In this document: piece by piece, positions 45,362-56,065 of the stretch
How positions within the stretch are numbered: the first letter of the stretch is position 1
Layout of the letters: the number at the start of each line of letters is the position of its first letter
DNA from: Clitoria ternatea
Lineage: Eukaryota > Streptophyta > Magnoliopsida > Fabales > Fabaceae
DNA: 64,000 nt
Assembly (NCBI GenBank): GCA_037962975.1
Contig: CM075669.1
Location: 122,032,501 to 122,096,500, forward strand
Reading direction: 5' to 3'
Made by a program: the position numbers and the translations under genes
Notes under the pieces: model-generated
Seen by the model: the letters and a program-made list of their open reading frames with translations, nothing else
What the model was told of the DNA's origin: nothing
The model's database searches: none

Positions 45362-46571
45362 ATGATAGTTGAATTTAATGTTATGACTATAGATATTGTG
45401 ATGGCTCGTGGTCGTCAAGATCACGATGACGCTATAGGTAAAGCTTTGAATTGCTTTGCGGACCTCCTTGAGACGCAAAACCGTGATAGACAAGAAGCGG
45501 AAAGGCAACCTGCTACCGTTGTTCAAGGTACTCAAGGCCTTGACATGTTCTTGAAGTGAAAACCTTTTGAGTTTTGTGGTGGATTTAGGCCCGAGCAAGC
45601 CTATGTTAGGATCTGAGATGTTGAGTAGATATTTGATAGTTTCAAATGCAATGAACTCCAAAAAGTAGAGTATGCTATCTTCATGTTGAGAGATGAAGCG
45701 GAGACTTAGTGGAGACTCATCAAGAGTAGAATGATTGTTACTGCTAATCCCTTGACTTGGGAAAATTTTAAGCTTGAACTTATGAGAAAGTATGTGCCCG
45801 AGAGCTATAAGAGTAAGAAGGAACTTGAGTTCATGGAACTCAAGCAAGGTACAATGACGGTGGAAGAGTATGCTTCCAAATTCAAACAACTCTGTGAATT
45901 CTACCCTCCTTATCAACAAGAGGGAACTGAAGCCTCTAAGTGTGTGAAGTTTGAGAACGGTCTACGCCCGGACATTCAAAGGGCCATATCATCAAGAAAT
46001 CTAAAGCTTCATGGTACTTGTGAATAAGTGCCGCATTTATGAAGAACATGCTCCCCTTCATCACTCCAAATTTGACTCTAAGTTGAAGGGTCAATCTTCC
46101 AGTTTCAAGAGGCAAGGAAATTTCAAAAGGGGACGTTTCCAGAGGGGTGCTCATCCTAATGTCCAAGCTAGAGGCGGTGGACATGGCAACACTTTTGGCC
46201 GGGGCAATACAAATGCCAATGGGCCGAAATGCTATAGGTGTGGTGGTCCTCACTATGTTCGTGAGTGTGTGCACCGTGATGATGTGGTGTGTTTCAATTG
46301 TGATCAAGTGGGACATATTCGTCCTGCATGCCCTTTACACACAAGACCAACTCATGTGCAAGCTAATACTCCCAATCGTACTAATACACCTGTTCATGTG
46401 AACTGCGGAGGCCACAATGGTGGTCGGGGTCGTGGTAATGGAAACAACGGCGGCTAGAATGGTGGTCGTGGTGGCTATAATGGTGGAAGGCATGGTAATG
46501 GTCGTGGTAACGGCAATGGTGTTCATGATAGAAATAGAAATGGTGGAAATCCACAACCAAATACTGGAAGA
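45362..46571 (+). pseudogene. gag: Tekay-like gag with double zinc knuckle
   Basis: The frame starts about 45401 with ARGRQDHDD. A stop at 45557-45559 precedes KPFEFCGGFRPEQAY and further stops follow before 45731-46027 (the gag core: NFKLELMRKYVPESYKSKKELEFMELKQG, MTVEEYASKFKQLCEFYPPY). A shift near 46020 leads to 46011-46457, a basic RG-rich region with two zinc knuckles: CYRCGGPHYVREC (CX2CX3HX4C, one residue short) and CFNCDQVGHIRPAC (canonical). Gly/Asn/Arg repeats follow a stop at 46455-46457. Two knuckles are unusual for a Ty3/gypsy gag, where one is common. Confidence 0.85.
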
Positions 46572-47873
46572 GTGTTTGCTGTGACCGGTGAGGAAGTAGC
46601 ACAAGCAGATAACTTAGTTAAAAGTAAGTGTGAAATACTCGGAAATTCAGTTCATGTTATTTATGATTCGGGTACAACCCACTCTTTTATATCCGAGGAC
46701 TGTGTTCGACGATTCAGGTTGTCGGTGTGCTTAATGAAAAATGCCATCATGGTTACTACCCCAACTGATACTTGTCTCAGGTCGGTTAACTGGTGTGATG
46801 ATGTTGACATGCTCCTAGAAGGGAGAAGGTTTATTGTGTCTTTCATTTGCCTACCTATGAAGGGATTGGAGATCATACTTGGTATGGATTGGCTCTCCGC
46901 CAATGAAGTTTTGGTAGACTGTCAACAGCGGACTGTCATTTTCCCTTCTTTTGATATGGGGAAATTCAATGTACAAGGTATAATGCAACTTTTCATATTA
47001 GTAGCTCTTGTTGATGGGATGAATAGTTCCGATACCCTTAATATCCCTGTGTTGTCGGAATTCTTGGACGTATTCCCTAAGGAGGTACCCGGTTTACCAC
47101 CTCTACGGGAGGTTGAATTTACTATCGATCTTGTATCCAGTGCGGAACCGATGTCTATCGCTCCTTATAGGATGTCTCCTATAGAGTTGGCTGAACTTAA
47201 GAAGCAAGTTGAGGAGCTACTTGAGAAGGAGTTTGTTCGACCCAGTGTGTCACCCTGGGGGGCTCCTGTTTTATTGGTCAAGAAGAAGGATGGAACCATA
47301 CGGTTGTGTGTTGACTACCGCCAATTGAACAGGATGACAATAAAGAACCGATACCCCTTACCTCGTATTGATGATCTCTTGGATCAATTAAGAGGTGCTG
47401 TGGTGTTTTCGAAAATTGACTTGCGCTCTGGTTACCATCAAATTCGGCTAAGAACCGAAGATATTCCGAAGACTGCTTTTAGAACACGATATGGCCATTA
47501 TGAATATGTCGTAATGCCATTCGGAGTGACTAATGCTCCAGTGGTGTTCATGAGCTACATGAACCGCATCTTCCATGAATACCTGTATCACTTTGTTGTG
47601 GTATTCATTGACGATATCTTGGTGTATTCCAAGAGCCGTGAGGAACACGAGGAACATCTGAAGCTTATGTTGAATATTCTTATAGAGAACCAATTGTATG
47701 CTAAGCTCTCTAAATATGAATTCTGGTTATTGAGCGTCCAGTTTCTCGAATATGTGGTATCTGGAGAAGGTGTTTCGGTGGATCCATCTAAGGTTGAGTC
47801 CATTATGGCGTGGCCTAGACATACATCGGTTACTGAAATCTGGAGTTTTCTTAGACTTGCCGGATATTATTAG
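46572..47873 (+). pseudogene. pol: Tekay-like protease and reverse transcriptase (433-aa open frame)
   Basis: In frame with the zinc-knuckle segment. Residues about 1-150 form the protease: VIYDSGTTHSFIS with the catalytic Asp-Ser-Gly, and LEIILGMDWLSANEV. Residues 165-433 form RT: VFPKEVPGLPPLREVEFTIDL, PVLLVKKKDGTIRLCVDYRQL, FSKIDLRSGYHQIRL, VMPFGVTNAPVVFM and the intact active site VVFIDDILVYSK. A TAG at 47871-47873 follows LRLAGYY, where the family has an Arg. This is the best-preserved enzyme region of the window; protease and RT could be active if expressed alone. Confidence 0.9.
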
Positions 47874-48512
47874 AGGTTTATCGAAGTTTTTTCTCGTCTT
47901 GCTAAACCTTTAACAAACTTGACAAGGAAGAACCAACCTTTTGTGTGGACAGTTGAGTACGAGAGATGTTTTGAAGAGTTAAAAATGAGGCTGACTTCTA
48001 CACCTATCTTGGCATTGCCTGATTTACAAGAAGACTTTGTGGTGTATTGTGATGCTTCCAAGCATGGACTTGGATGTGTTTTGACGCAGAAGCAACATGT
48101 TATAGCTTATGCTTCACACCAATTAAGACCCCATGAAGTTAACTACCCGACCCTTGACTTGGAGTTGGCGGCAGTTGTGTTCGCCTTGAAGATTTGGCGT
48201 CATTATCTCTATGGTTCAAGATTCGTTGTCTTTAGTGATCACAAAAGCTTGAAATACCTTTTTGATCAGAAAAAATTGAATATGCGCTAGAGGAGATGGA
48301 TGGAATTCGTGAAGGACTATGATTTTAAATTGAAGTACCACCCGGGAAAAGCTAATGTAGTTGCCGATGCTCTTAGTCGAAAGTCCTTACATGTGTTGGC
48401 CATGATGGTCAAAGAGTTCGAATTGATTGAGGAATTTCAGAATTTGAATATTGGGACCGAAATTCAATCTTCCCATAAGTTATGTTTTGGCTACGTTAAA
48501 GATATGCAATGA
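47874..48512 (+). pseudogene. pol: Tekay-like RNase H
   Basis: Same frame continues after the stop: RFIEVFSRLAKPLTNLTRK, then the RNase H domain with DFVVYCDASKHGLGCVL, PTLDLELAAVVFALKIWRHYL, FVVFSDHKSLKYLF and NVVADALSRK, so all four catalytic acids are visible. A TAG at 48288-48290 splits it (LNMR, stop, RRWMEF) and a TGA follows VKDMQ at 48510-48512. A shift leads to the integrase at 48565. Confidence 0.88.
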
Positions 48513-48539
48513 GTTCTTATAGCTTGTAAAGGAGAAACA

Positions 48540-49359
48540 AGGAGATGATGATTACTTTTAGGAGATGAGGAGATCTCAAAGCGAAAGGAAAAACCTATTC
48601 CTTGTTGAGGATGTTGATGGCTTATGGCGAGTGAAAGGTCATGTGTATGTGCCTTTATTCGGAGATTTGAGACATATGGTGCTTGAGGAGGCACACAAAA
48701 GCATTTTTAGCATTCACCCTGGTGCGACCAAGATGTACCAAGATGTAAAGAAGAATTTTTGGTGGCCTGGAATGAAACATGACATTGCCAACTTTGTAGC
48801 TTTGTGCCTTATTTGTCAGAAGGGGAAAGTAGAGCATCATAGACCTTCAGGTACTCTGAGACCACTTGATATCCCCGTTTGGAAATGGGATGCAATTGCT
48901 ATGGACTTTATGTCCTGCTTACCTAGGATGAGGTCTAGATGTGATGGAATCTGGGTGATTGTGGATCGCTTAACAAAGAGCGCATATTTTTTACCGATCA
49001 GTATGAAGAGTTCCTTGGAGGATTTGGCACAGTTATACATTCAGGAGATTGTGAGATTACATGGTGTGCCATCAAGTATTGTTTCTGATAGGGACCCCCG
49101 ATTTTCTTCCCGATTTTGGGGGAGCTTACATGAAGCGATGGGTTTAAAATTGAAGCTGAGCTTGGCATATCATCCTCAGACTGATGGACAATCTGAGAGG
49201 ACTATTCAAAGTCTTGAGGACTTATTACGTGCTTGTGTTTTGGAACATGGTGGTTCATGGGAGAAATATTTGCCTCTGATCGAGTTTACCTACAATAACA
49301 GTTTTCACTCTAGTATCGGCATGGAACCATATGAGGCGTTATATGGAAGGAAGTGTTGA
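48540..49359 (+). pseudogene. pol: Tekay-like integrase core
   Basis: The frame at 48565-49359 encodes the zinc finger (EAHKSIFSIHPGATKMYQD...CLICQKGK, HHCC intact). The catalytic core has AMDFMSCLP (Asp), SIVSDRDPRFSS (Asp), AYHPQTDGQSERTIQSLEDL (Glu), and ends FHSSIGMEPYEALYGRKC, then a TGA. The D,D,E set is complete. The usual basic C-terminal domain is missing: after GENLALGPEIVEE the sequence jumps to the end of a chromodomain. Confidence 0.9.
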
Positions 49360-49537
49360 ACCCCTTTATATTGGCTTGAAGTTGGTGAAAACTTGGCCTT
49401 AGGGCCTGAGATTGTTGAAGAAACCATTGAGATTGTTGAAGGTAGCGTGGAAGCATGGGAACGTGGAGACACTTACCTGGGAACGCGAGGATGACATCCG
49501 TGAGCGGTACCCTAACGTATTCGAATCCGGTATCTCA
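49360..49537 (+). pseudogene. Deletion junction and chromodomain remnant
   Basis: TPLYWLEVGENLALGPEIVEE is followed by a 13-mer GAGATTGTTGAAG present twice (49408-49420, 49429-49441). It then shifts directly to VAWKHGNVETLTWEREDDI and ERYPNVF, the last part of a chromodomain. Relative to family length about 150 codons are missing. Chromodomains direct chromoviral integration to heterochromatin marks, so this copy lacks a targeting module. Confidence 0.75.
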
Positions 49538-49573
49538 AATTTCAAGGACGAAATTTTTTTAGGAAGGGTGGAT
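49538..49573 (+). other. Polypurine region of the Tekay-like element
   Basis: CAAGGACGAAATTTTTTTAG followed by GAAGGGTGGAT directly before the 3' LTR start at 49574, as in Tekay/Del elements. Confidence 0.8.
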
Positions 49574-52500
49574 TGTAATATCCCAAATTTTAAAATAGAG
49601 AATAAATTAAGGAAATAAATATTGAATAACTGAATGCAAATTATTTAATGCCCCAAAATATCGGAGATAATTAAAGTAAGATTTTTAGGAGTTGTTAGTA
49701 ACTTATCTGGACCGAATAAGCCAAAAACTAACCCGGATAAAACATGGGTGTCTAACCAAGTATCTCCGATTGAGATGATATTGGTCAGGGTTGTTGAGGA
49801 TAATATTGGGAGTCTGAATGTGTACTCGGAATAATTTTCAGAATAAGTATTAAGCCCGAATAAAGATCTTGTTTGCCATAAAACGATGAACCTTTTAATG
49901 AAGGGTTAAAATTAAAGCCAAAGCTCATATTTTTCCCCTTTTTTCACGTTTGTTTGCTGAGCACTTTGGGCAAAAATCATATTCTCCTTCTTCTCCTCTT
50001 ATTTCCTTCTCTATTTCCCCCTCTCTTCTCCTTCCAAAATCCTAGCTAAAGTGGTGTCATCTTCATCCCCTCCATTTTCGTTTGAAGAGGACTTGGAAAC
50101 TTGAAGTTCTTCCTCTCTTCTCCTTGTCATTTTCGTGTGGCCTCCCTCTCCCTTGAAAACCCATTACGTTTTTAGGTGTGAGGTAAGTATGCTCATCATT
50201 TTATTGAGGTTTTTTTGCCATATATATGTGTTAATGTGATTTAAGAGAGCAATGTATGTGAATGGGTAGTTGAAGAGAGTATTTAATGCTTAAACCCTAG
50301 AGTGGGTTACCATAAATGTGAATATTTATAAGGAGTTAATGATGGTAAATGCATTTATATTGGAAAGAGATGGAGAAAGATGATGCATTAATGAATGGTT
50401 GGACCTTGGTAGAAACCCTAACTTATGAAATTGGGGGAAATGTGTAATATGAATGTGAAATGCATTAATTGATGGTGAGAATGTTATTAATGATGAGGTA
50501 TAGCCATAAATGGTGATTGGTGATGGTGGTTAGATGCCATAAATGAAAAACCCACTTAAAATGAGTTGAATGTGGGGTTGGTATATGTGGTAACCTAACT
50601 AATTAGGTTGTTGCCTTGATAATAATGAATGATGATCAAATGGAAGGAATTCCCGAAGCCTAATTAGGCAAGTGAATAAAACCTATAAATGGTTTCTACA
50701 TGATGAGAATCATGTGTACATATATATGTATATGTATATTGAAGTGGTGTTTGAATGAATGATTAATGTGGTCCTATAATTGATTGGTGTGGGACTTGAT
50801 AACACTTGTGAGGCGGGACGTCAAACCCGGAAGTCTACTTCTCTTGAGGTAGGAGAGGGGTGTATTTTCTAAATGCATGAAACCTTGTATGTAGATAATG
50901 TATGTATTGATGCCATGTTGTATGTTGTTCCCTGAATGGATACAGTGTTGTGCGTATGTAATATGAACTGGAGAATTTAATCTGCGATGGTTGATTTTGG
51001 AATGTATATACATATATTCATGTATTGGATGATATAGAATGAATATTGTGATTTAGTATGAGTGGTGCCCTAGATGAGAGGGTGAGACAATCCTTATGAG
51101 GTTAAGGCATGCATGAGCATTGTTGCATACATAGCATGGCATGCATAATATGGTACTTGAAATGTGGTAGTGATCACTTGAGATTTGTGATATAAAGGGC
51201 TTGCGAGTTCTTGTGATTATTAAACCGGTGGTTGCGATCACCTGGTATTTGAATTGAGAGGCCCTGCAGGACCGTTGAGAATGAATGCCCGTGGTTGCAA
51301 TCCCGAGGTAGGAGTACCCCTTGCGAGGCAGGAAACCATTATAAATTGTTGAACGTGGTTGCGATCATGAGAAAGCACCTTGTGAGACTGCTCGAGGGAG
51401 TACCCTTTGCGAGGCGGGAAACCAATGTGAATGAATGAATAATTATGGTGGTTGCGATCACCTGATGAAATAAAATCGGATCCGTGCATATGCATCTTAA
51501 ACACTAGCATGTGCATTAGCCATAGGAGCATGGCATAATGTGATATCCTGTTGAGGAAGTTTCGTGAAGTGTATGTGGGACTCTCTTGAACACTAAATGT
51601 AATTATGTTATTGGTGGGTGTGACTATGTGAATCTTGATGAATATGTATGTTCAATGAATTGGATGAGTGTTTGATTTTTCTTATGCCATTTGAACTCCT
51701 TTATAGGAGGAGACGTTTAATCTTGCATTCATATGTATGTTATCATTAATCGTTGGATTTTCATCATTGAGAAAATATACTCACTCTCCATGTGGTCTAC
51801 CTTTTTAGCTCTTGTCTTGTAGGGGTGCCCATGGAGCTCTTGTGTGGAGAAATGGTGTGAAGGAAGTCTATTTTGGGTAAAAAGTGCCTTGGCCGGCAAA
51901 TGTTTGATTTTATGGCTTTTACGTAGGCTTTTGTAATGTACGTAGACATAATTACATTTTGTATAGCTATAAATTGATGTGGATAATTGGTGTGGATGAT
52001 GAATATATGATGATGATTTTTAGAGGTCATGTTGGGAAATGAGACCCTAGTACTTATGGCTCATTTTCATTGGTGACCTTGACCTTGATTAGATAATAAA
52101 AATGATGTATGATGTAGTTAGAATTGATGAATGAATGAAGGTTTCTATAAAAAAATTGCATTTTATAGAACATATATAGTAATAAGCTTGATTAGGACGT
52201 GATTCATGAGTTAGAATGAAAATTTGTAGGTATGATTGTTTAGAACAAGTTTTAAATGATTAACATGATGTATGTGTTGTGATGAATTTAACCAATTTGG
52301 CTAGAATTGAGTTTTTGTATGTTGAGTTGTTTAATTCCCCTGTTATCTGCGTTTTTACTGGTTTTCTCACTTAAGCGAGATGGATTCTCGCTCAGGCGAG
52401 AGTCCCCTGTGTTGGTGTATCGCCACTGGCCAAATCTCGGTTAGGCGAGAGTGGGCCTCGCTCGAGCGAGATTGCCCACGCATCAGATGTTAGCCACTGG

Positions 52501-53163
52501 AGAAAAATCGCTCAGGCGAGCAGGGTCCCGCCCGAGCATGAGTGAGGTATTTTTCCACTGGACCATTTTCGCTTGAGCGAAAGGCCTTTGGATGTGGCAC
52601 TCGCTCAAGCGAGTGAATGTGTACTAGATGCTCGCTTGCCTCGCCCAAGCGAACCCTGTGAATCTCGCTCAAGTGAGTTGGGGCTCACCCAAGTGAGTTG
52701 ACCCCTGATACTCTTTTTCTTTTTTTTTTGCTCAGCGTGTGTCGTAGCTCGCCCAAGCGCTTCACTCCGTCTCGCTCAATCAAGTGCGACTCTCGCTTGA
52801 GCGAGTTATGCTTTGATTCTCCAAATTTCATTGTTTAATTATTTTCCCTTCTCTTAACACCAAATCTTCTTCTTGTACCATCTTATAAATACCTTGGGCA
52901 TAATTTGAAGTCGTCAATCCTCATGATTGTTTCACTTCTTTAAACCCAACCATATGGCGTTAATTTAAATAATTCCTTCCACTGTTTCTAATTGAACATC
53001 CCTCATAAATCGTTTTCTTTAACCTACCTTCTCATATCTCCATATATGAGACAGGTCCTTCATAGATCCAGGGTATTGAGTGACAGCTTCACCCCTTTAT
53101 GTTTTCATGAATTAACGATATTAAGATCGTGAAAAAATTTACGCCTATTTTCGGGGTATTTCA
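49574..53163 (+). repeat. 3' LTR of the Tekay-like element
   Basis: 3590 bp and collinear with 41359-44966, including GTTGCGATC words (51226-51465) and the CTCGCTCAAGCGAG array (52364-52807). Differences cluster in the first 150 bp and in the word arrays. Confidence 0.92.
52364..52807. repeat. CTCGCTCAAGCGAG inverted-word array, 3' LTR
   Basis: Same array as in the 5' LTR. Some words differ between the two LTRs by C/T or G/A (for example CTCAAGTGAG against CTCAAGCGAG near 52670), as expected where methylated CpG decays, and one short stretch near 44420 is absent here. Confidence 0.85.
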
Positions 53164-53585
53164 GAGGAAGGTTACAATCTTATTGAGGAGGTGGCCCAAA
53201 ACACATACCAGTGGTCTTCAGAAAGAAGTTTACCAAGAACTCCAGGTAAGTACTCTATTTATGTTCTCTCTTTATTAACTGCTAAAATAGAAGCATTATC
53301 TGTTAAAATTGATAAATTTGATAAATTAGGAACAAGTACTTCTAATCTTGTTTGTGAGCTGTGTGGTGTTTTAGGTCATAATATTTCAGGATGTTAGCTT
53401 GGAGCGACTCAGAATGTTGAGCCAGAAATGCATCAAGTGGATGCTATTGGGAACTATGCTAGAAATTATGGAAGTAATTTCAGACAACAACAAGGACAAC
53501 CTAGTTTCTAAAGCCGACCACCTCCCTATCAAGGAAGTCCGAGTAATTTCTGACAACCACAAGGACCTTACATTCCACAAAATCT
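53164..53585 (+). pseudogene. gag: Athila-like gag, C-terminal part (after the insertion)
   Basis: The gag frame resumes EEGYNLIEEVAQNTYQWSSE, directly continuing MSKN-IK before the Tekay-like insertion. It includes LVCELCGVLGHNISGC, a zinc-knuckle-like Cys/His cluster, then NYARNYGSNFRQQQGQPSF and RPPPYQGSPSNF, the Asn/Gln/Pro-rich stretch that precedes the protease in Athila. Stops interrupt it at 53395-53397 and about 53510-53550. Confidence 0.82.
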
Positions 53586-54508
53586 AAATTGGAATCCTTG
53601 ATGAAGACAGCGGAGGTGGACACTCTTGCCACCCATAACAAGATATTGGAAACTCAGATTGTTCAACAGGCTTCCAGCTGTACCCGAATTCTAGGCACAT
53701 TTCCAGGAAAACCAGAAGCAGGTCCATCCAACCACACCATGGCTGTAACGTTAAGGAGTAGTACACAATATGAAGGTCCAATGCCGCCAAAGGAAAAGCA
53801 AGTTGAAAAGGACTTTAAGGAGGATGAAACCGTATCACCTCCACCTGCTATGGAAGAAGAGAAGCAAGAGAAGAAGAAAGAGGTTAAGCCATATCAACCT
53901 TTATTCCATTTCCTCAATGCTTGGCCAAGGCCAAGTTAGACAAACAGTTTGGTAAGTTTCTTGAGGTTTTAAAAAAGCTCTACATTAATATTCCTTTCAC
54001 TGATGCTCTACAGCAAATGCCTACCTACACGAAGTTTCTGAAGGATATTTTGTCCAATAAGAGGAAGTTGGAAGAGGATGTTATTGTAACACTTACTGAA
54101 GAGTGCAGTGCATTGATCCAGAAGAAGCTACCATCCAAACTTCAGGATCCAGGTAGCTTTTCTATCCCATGCATGATTGGTGATATGTCAATACATAGAG
54201 CTTTATGTGATTTAGGAGCTAGTGTTAGCCTGATGCCTCTATCTATTTCTAAGAAGCTGGGATTGAGTGAATTGAAACTTACTAGGATGTCCTTACAATT
54301 GGCTGATAGATCTGTTAAGTATCCTGTAGGTATTTTAGAGGATGTTCTTATTAGGGTAGGAAAAATTTTTATCCCTACTGATTTTGTTGTGCTAGAAATG
54401 GAAGAGGATTCTATGATCCCTATTATATTAGGCAGGCCATTTTTAGCCATTGTAGGTGCCATGATTGATGTTAAAAATGGTAAGTTGTCTCTAACTGTAG
54501 GGGACTAA
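53586..54508 (+). pseudogene. Athila-like gag-protease linker and aspartic protease
   Basis: 53589-53939 is a linker with NHTMAVTLRSSTQYEGP and a Glu/Lys-rich segment. A shift leads to 53921-54508, a 195-aa open frame: KFLEVLKKLYINIPFTDAL, MPTYTKFLKDILSNKRKL, then LPSKLQDPGSFSIPCMIG and the protease block LCDLGASVSLMPLSISKKLG, LQLADRSVKYPVG and PIILGRPFLAIVGAMIDV. The active site shows D-L-G-A as usual in Athila. This domain is nearly intact and could act in trans or in cis on gag. Confidence 0.86.
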
Positions 54509-54808
54509 AAGGTTGAATTTCATTTGATAGATGCTTTGAAAAAACCTTTTCATGATAATGTTTGTTATAGCATTGAATTAGTTGACCAAGTGGTGAAGGA
54601 AGTGATTCTTTCTAAGGACCCACTTGATTTTGTTTTTCTAAATGACCCTGCACGAACATCAAAATACAGTAAGGGTTATGCACCATTAAAACATGATACT
54701 GAAGTCATGTGTGACAAAGTAGTGAACCCAAATGTGGAACTTCAGCCTTTAAATTCCACACTGAGGTATGAATTTCATGGCTTTAATAGGTTCTTGGTTG
54801 TAATTTAG
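54509..54808 (+). pseudogene. Segment after the protease, where RT would follow in an autonomous element
   Basis: After a TAA at 54506-54508 the same reading continues as FHLIDALKKPFHDNVCYSIEL (the block after Athila protease), then LDFVFLNDPARTSKYSKGYA and a TAG at 54806-54808. No RT, RNase H or integrase motif occurs before the post-pol hairpin. The second half matches nothing I recognise and may be element-specific. Confidence 0.6.
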
Positions 54809-54846
54809 GTATAGCGTCCGGCTGAAAATGTTAAACTTAGCACTGG

Positions 54847-54862
54847 TGGGGAGGTAACCCCA
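54847..54862 (+). promoter_or_regulatory. Post-pol hairpin (TGGGG-AGGTAA-CCCCA)
   Basis: A 5-bp stem with loop AGGTAA, about 40 nt after the last codon and preceded by AATGTTAAACTTAGCACT. It is the counterpart of 15259-15276 in the Diaspora-like element. Confidence 0.6.
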
Positions 54863-55074
54863 TAGTTATTTATATTTCCGTTTTTTCTTTGAATGTTTTA
54901 GTTGGTAAAAAAGGAAAAAAAATCAAATAAAGTGAAAAATAAATAAACAAGAACTTGTTGAATTGCTACATTTTGGAGTAAGGCATAATTTTGATTACCA
55001 TGTTGCATTTCTTAATTTGGATCATATGAATGTATGCTTAACTTAGTGTTTTGCATTTATTTAGTGACATAAAA

Positions 55075-55495
55075 CAGTGGTAACCACAGGCTGTGGATTG
55101 CCACCACCAACTGTGTTCTTACCTAATAATTTTCATGGAATATGTAAGATTTTTCTTTATGACAAACAGTGCCAACCACTGGCTATGGTTATTCACCACT
55201 GGCAATGGTTTGGCCCAAGTTTTTCCTCTTTGCGAACATGGAATTATTTGGCACAATACAGTGACAACCATTGGCAGTAATTTGCCACCACTGGCCGTGG
55301 TTAGGTCTAGGGAGTCCACTTTACATTTAAATTTTTCTGGGCATAAAACAGAGGCAACCACTGGCCGTGGTTTGCCACCACTGGCTGTGGTTGCCATCGG
55401 GTGCATGGTCTAAGTTGCATTTCAATTTTTGGGACAACAGAACAAACTACAGGTCGTGGTTTACAACCACTAGCTGTGGTGCAGCCTAGCATGGG
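55075..55495. repeat. CCACTGGCCGTGG inverted-word array, internal
   Basis: About ten words in close pairs (AACCACTGGCTATGGTT then CACCACTGGCAATGGTTT; AACCACTGGCCGTGGTT then CACCACTGGCTGTGGTT). AACCACTGGCTATGGTTAT at 55174-55192 is identical to 39419-39437 in the element's LTR. Confidence 0.82.
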
Positions 55496-55622
55496 AAATT
55501 CAACATTTTGGCACACCCAGTAGGGTCACTTCCACCCCCTACTCCATGACAGGTATCAATTGAAATTTTGTATCCTTTTACCCCTGGTTCCTTAATTACG
55601 GACCTCTTTGGCCACCTTGATA

Positions 55623-55657
55623 TGGACATTGGGGACAATGTCCAGTTTTAGTTTGGG
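55623..55657 (+). other. Internal hairpin plus GTTTTAGTTTGGG (second priming-like module)
   Basis: TGGACATTG-GGGA-CAATGTCCA is a perfect 9-bp stem with a four-base loop, followed at once by GTTTTAGTTTGGG. The 3' LTR is preceded by the same layout and the identical 13-mer. Confidence 0.65.
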
Positions 55658-56065
55658 TGATGGGTATACAAAAGTTCAGCTTGTTCTTACTTTATTTTTG
55701 TTTATTTTTATTTTCTAGTTTATTTGCATGATTATATGTCTGCTCCTATGCCTTGGGCTAGCATTGATTGTTGATTGTAGTTATTGTTATCTATATGACA
55801 TGTAATGTAGATTGGTTGGATCTTAAGCATTGCTTCGATGAATCTTGTAAAATAAAATAAAATAATAATAATAATTTCGATTGCTATTCTTGCTAGAATA
55901 ACCACTTTACATGATGACTGTGTTTCTTTGACTAGGCCAATTACCACTATGAGCTTTTGAGCCAATAGGGTGTTCAGTGCATTAAATTATAAATGACCCA
56001 TGATTCTTTGACTGAGTGATTCACACATTTTAGGCACTCTAGAACTTGGCCTTTGACCAATTCAA

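Larger units (their letters stand above)
41359..53163 (+). mobile_element. Tekay/Del-like chromovirus with 3.6-kb LTRs, nested in the gag
   Basis: LTRs begin TGTAACATCATAAATT / TGTAATATCCCAAATT and end GTGTTTCA / GGTATTTCA. The target duplication is AAGGA (41354-41358) against GAGGA (53164-53168), one base apart. A clean methionine-tRNA primer site and a CAAGGACGAAATTTTTTTAGG priming region frame an interior with gag, double zinc knuckle, protease, RT, RNase H, integrase and a chromodomain remnant. The two LTRs are visibly very similar for most of their length, so insertion is comparatively young. Coding regions still carry stops and two shifts. Confidence 0.92.
54863..56065 (+). other. 3' non-coding region of the pol-less Athila-like element
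   Basis: No supported coding: the frames at 55077-55516 on both strands reflect the word array. It contains that array (55075-55495), a hairpin-plus-priming motif (55623-55657) and an (AAT)n microsatellite (55852-55876). Confidence 0.65.
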
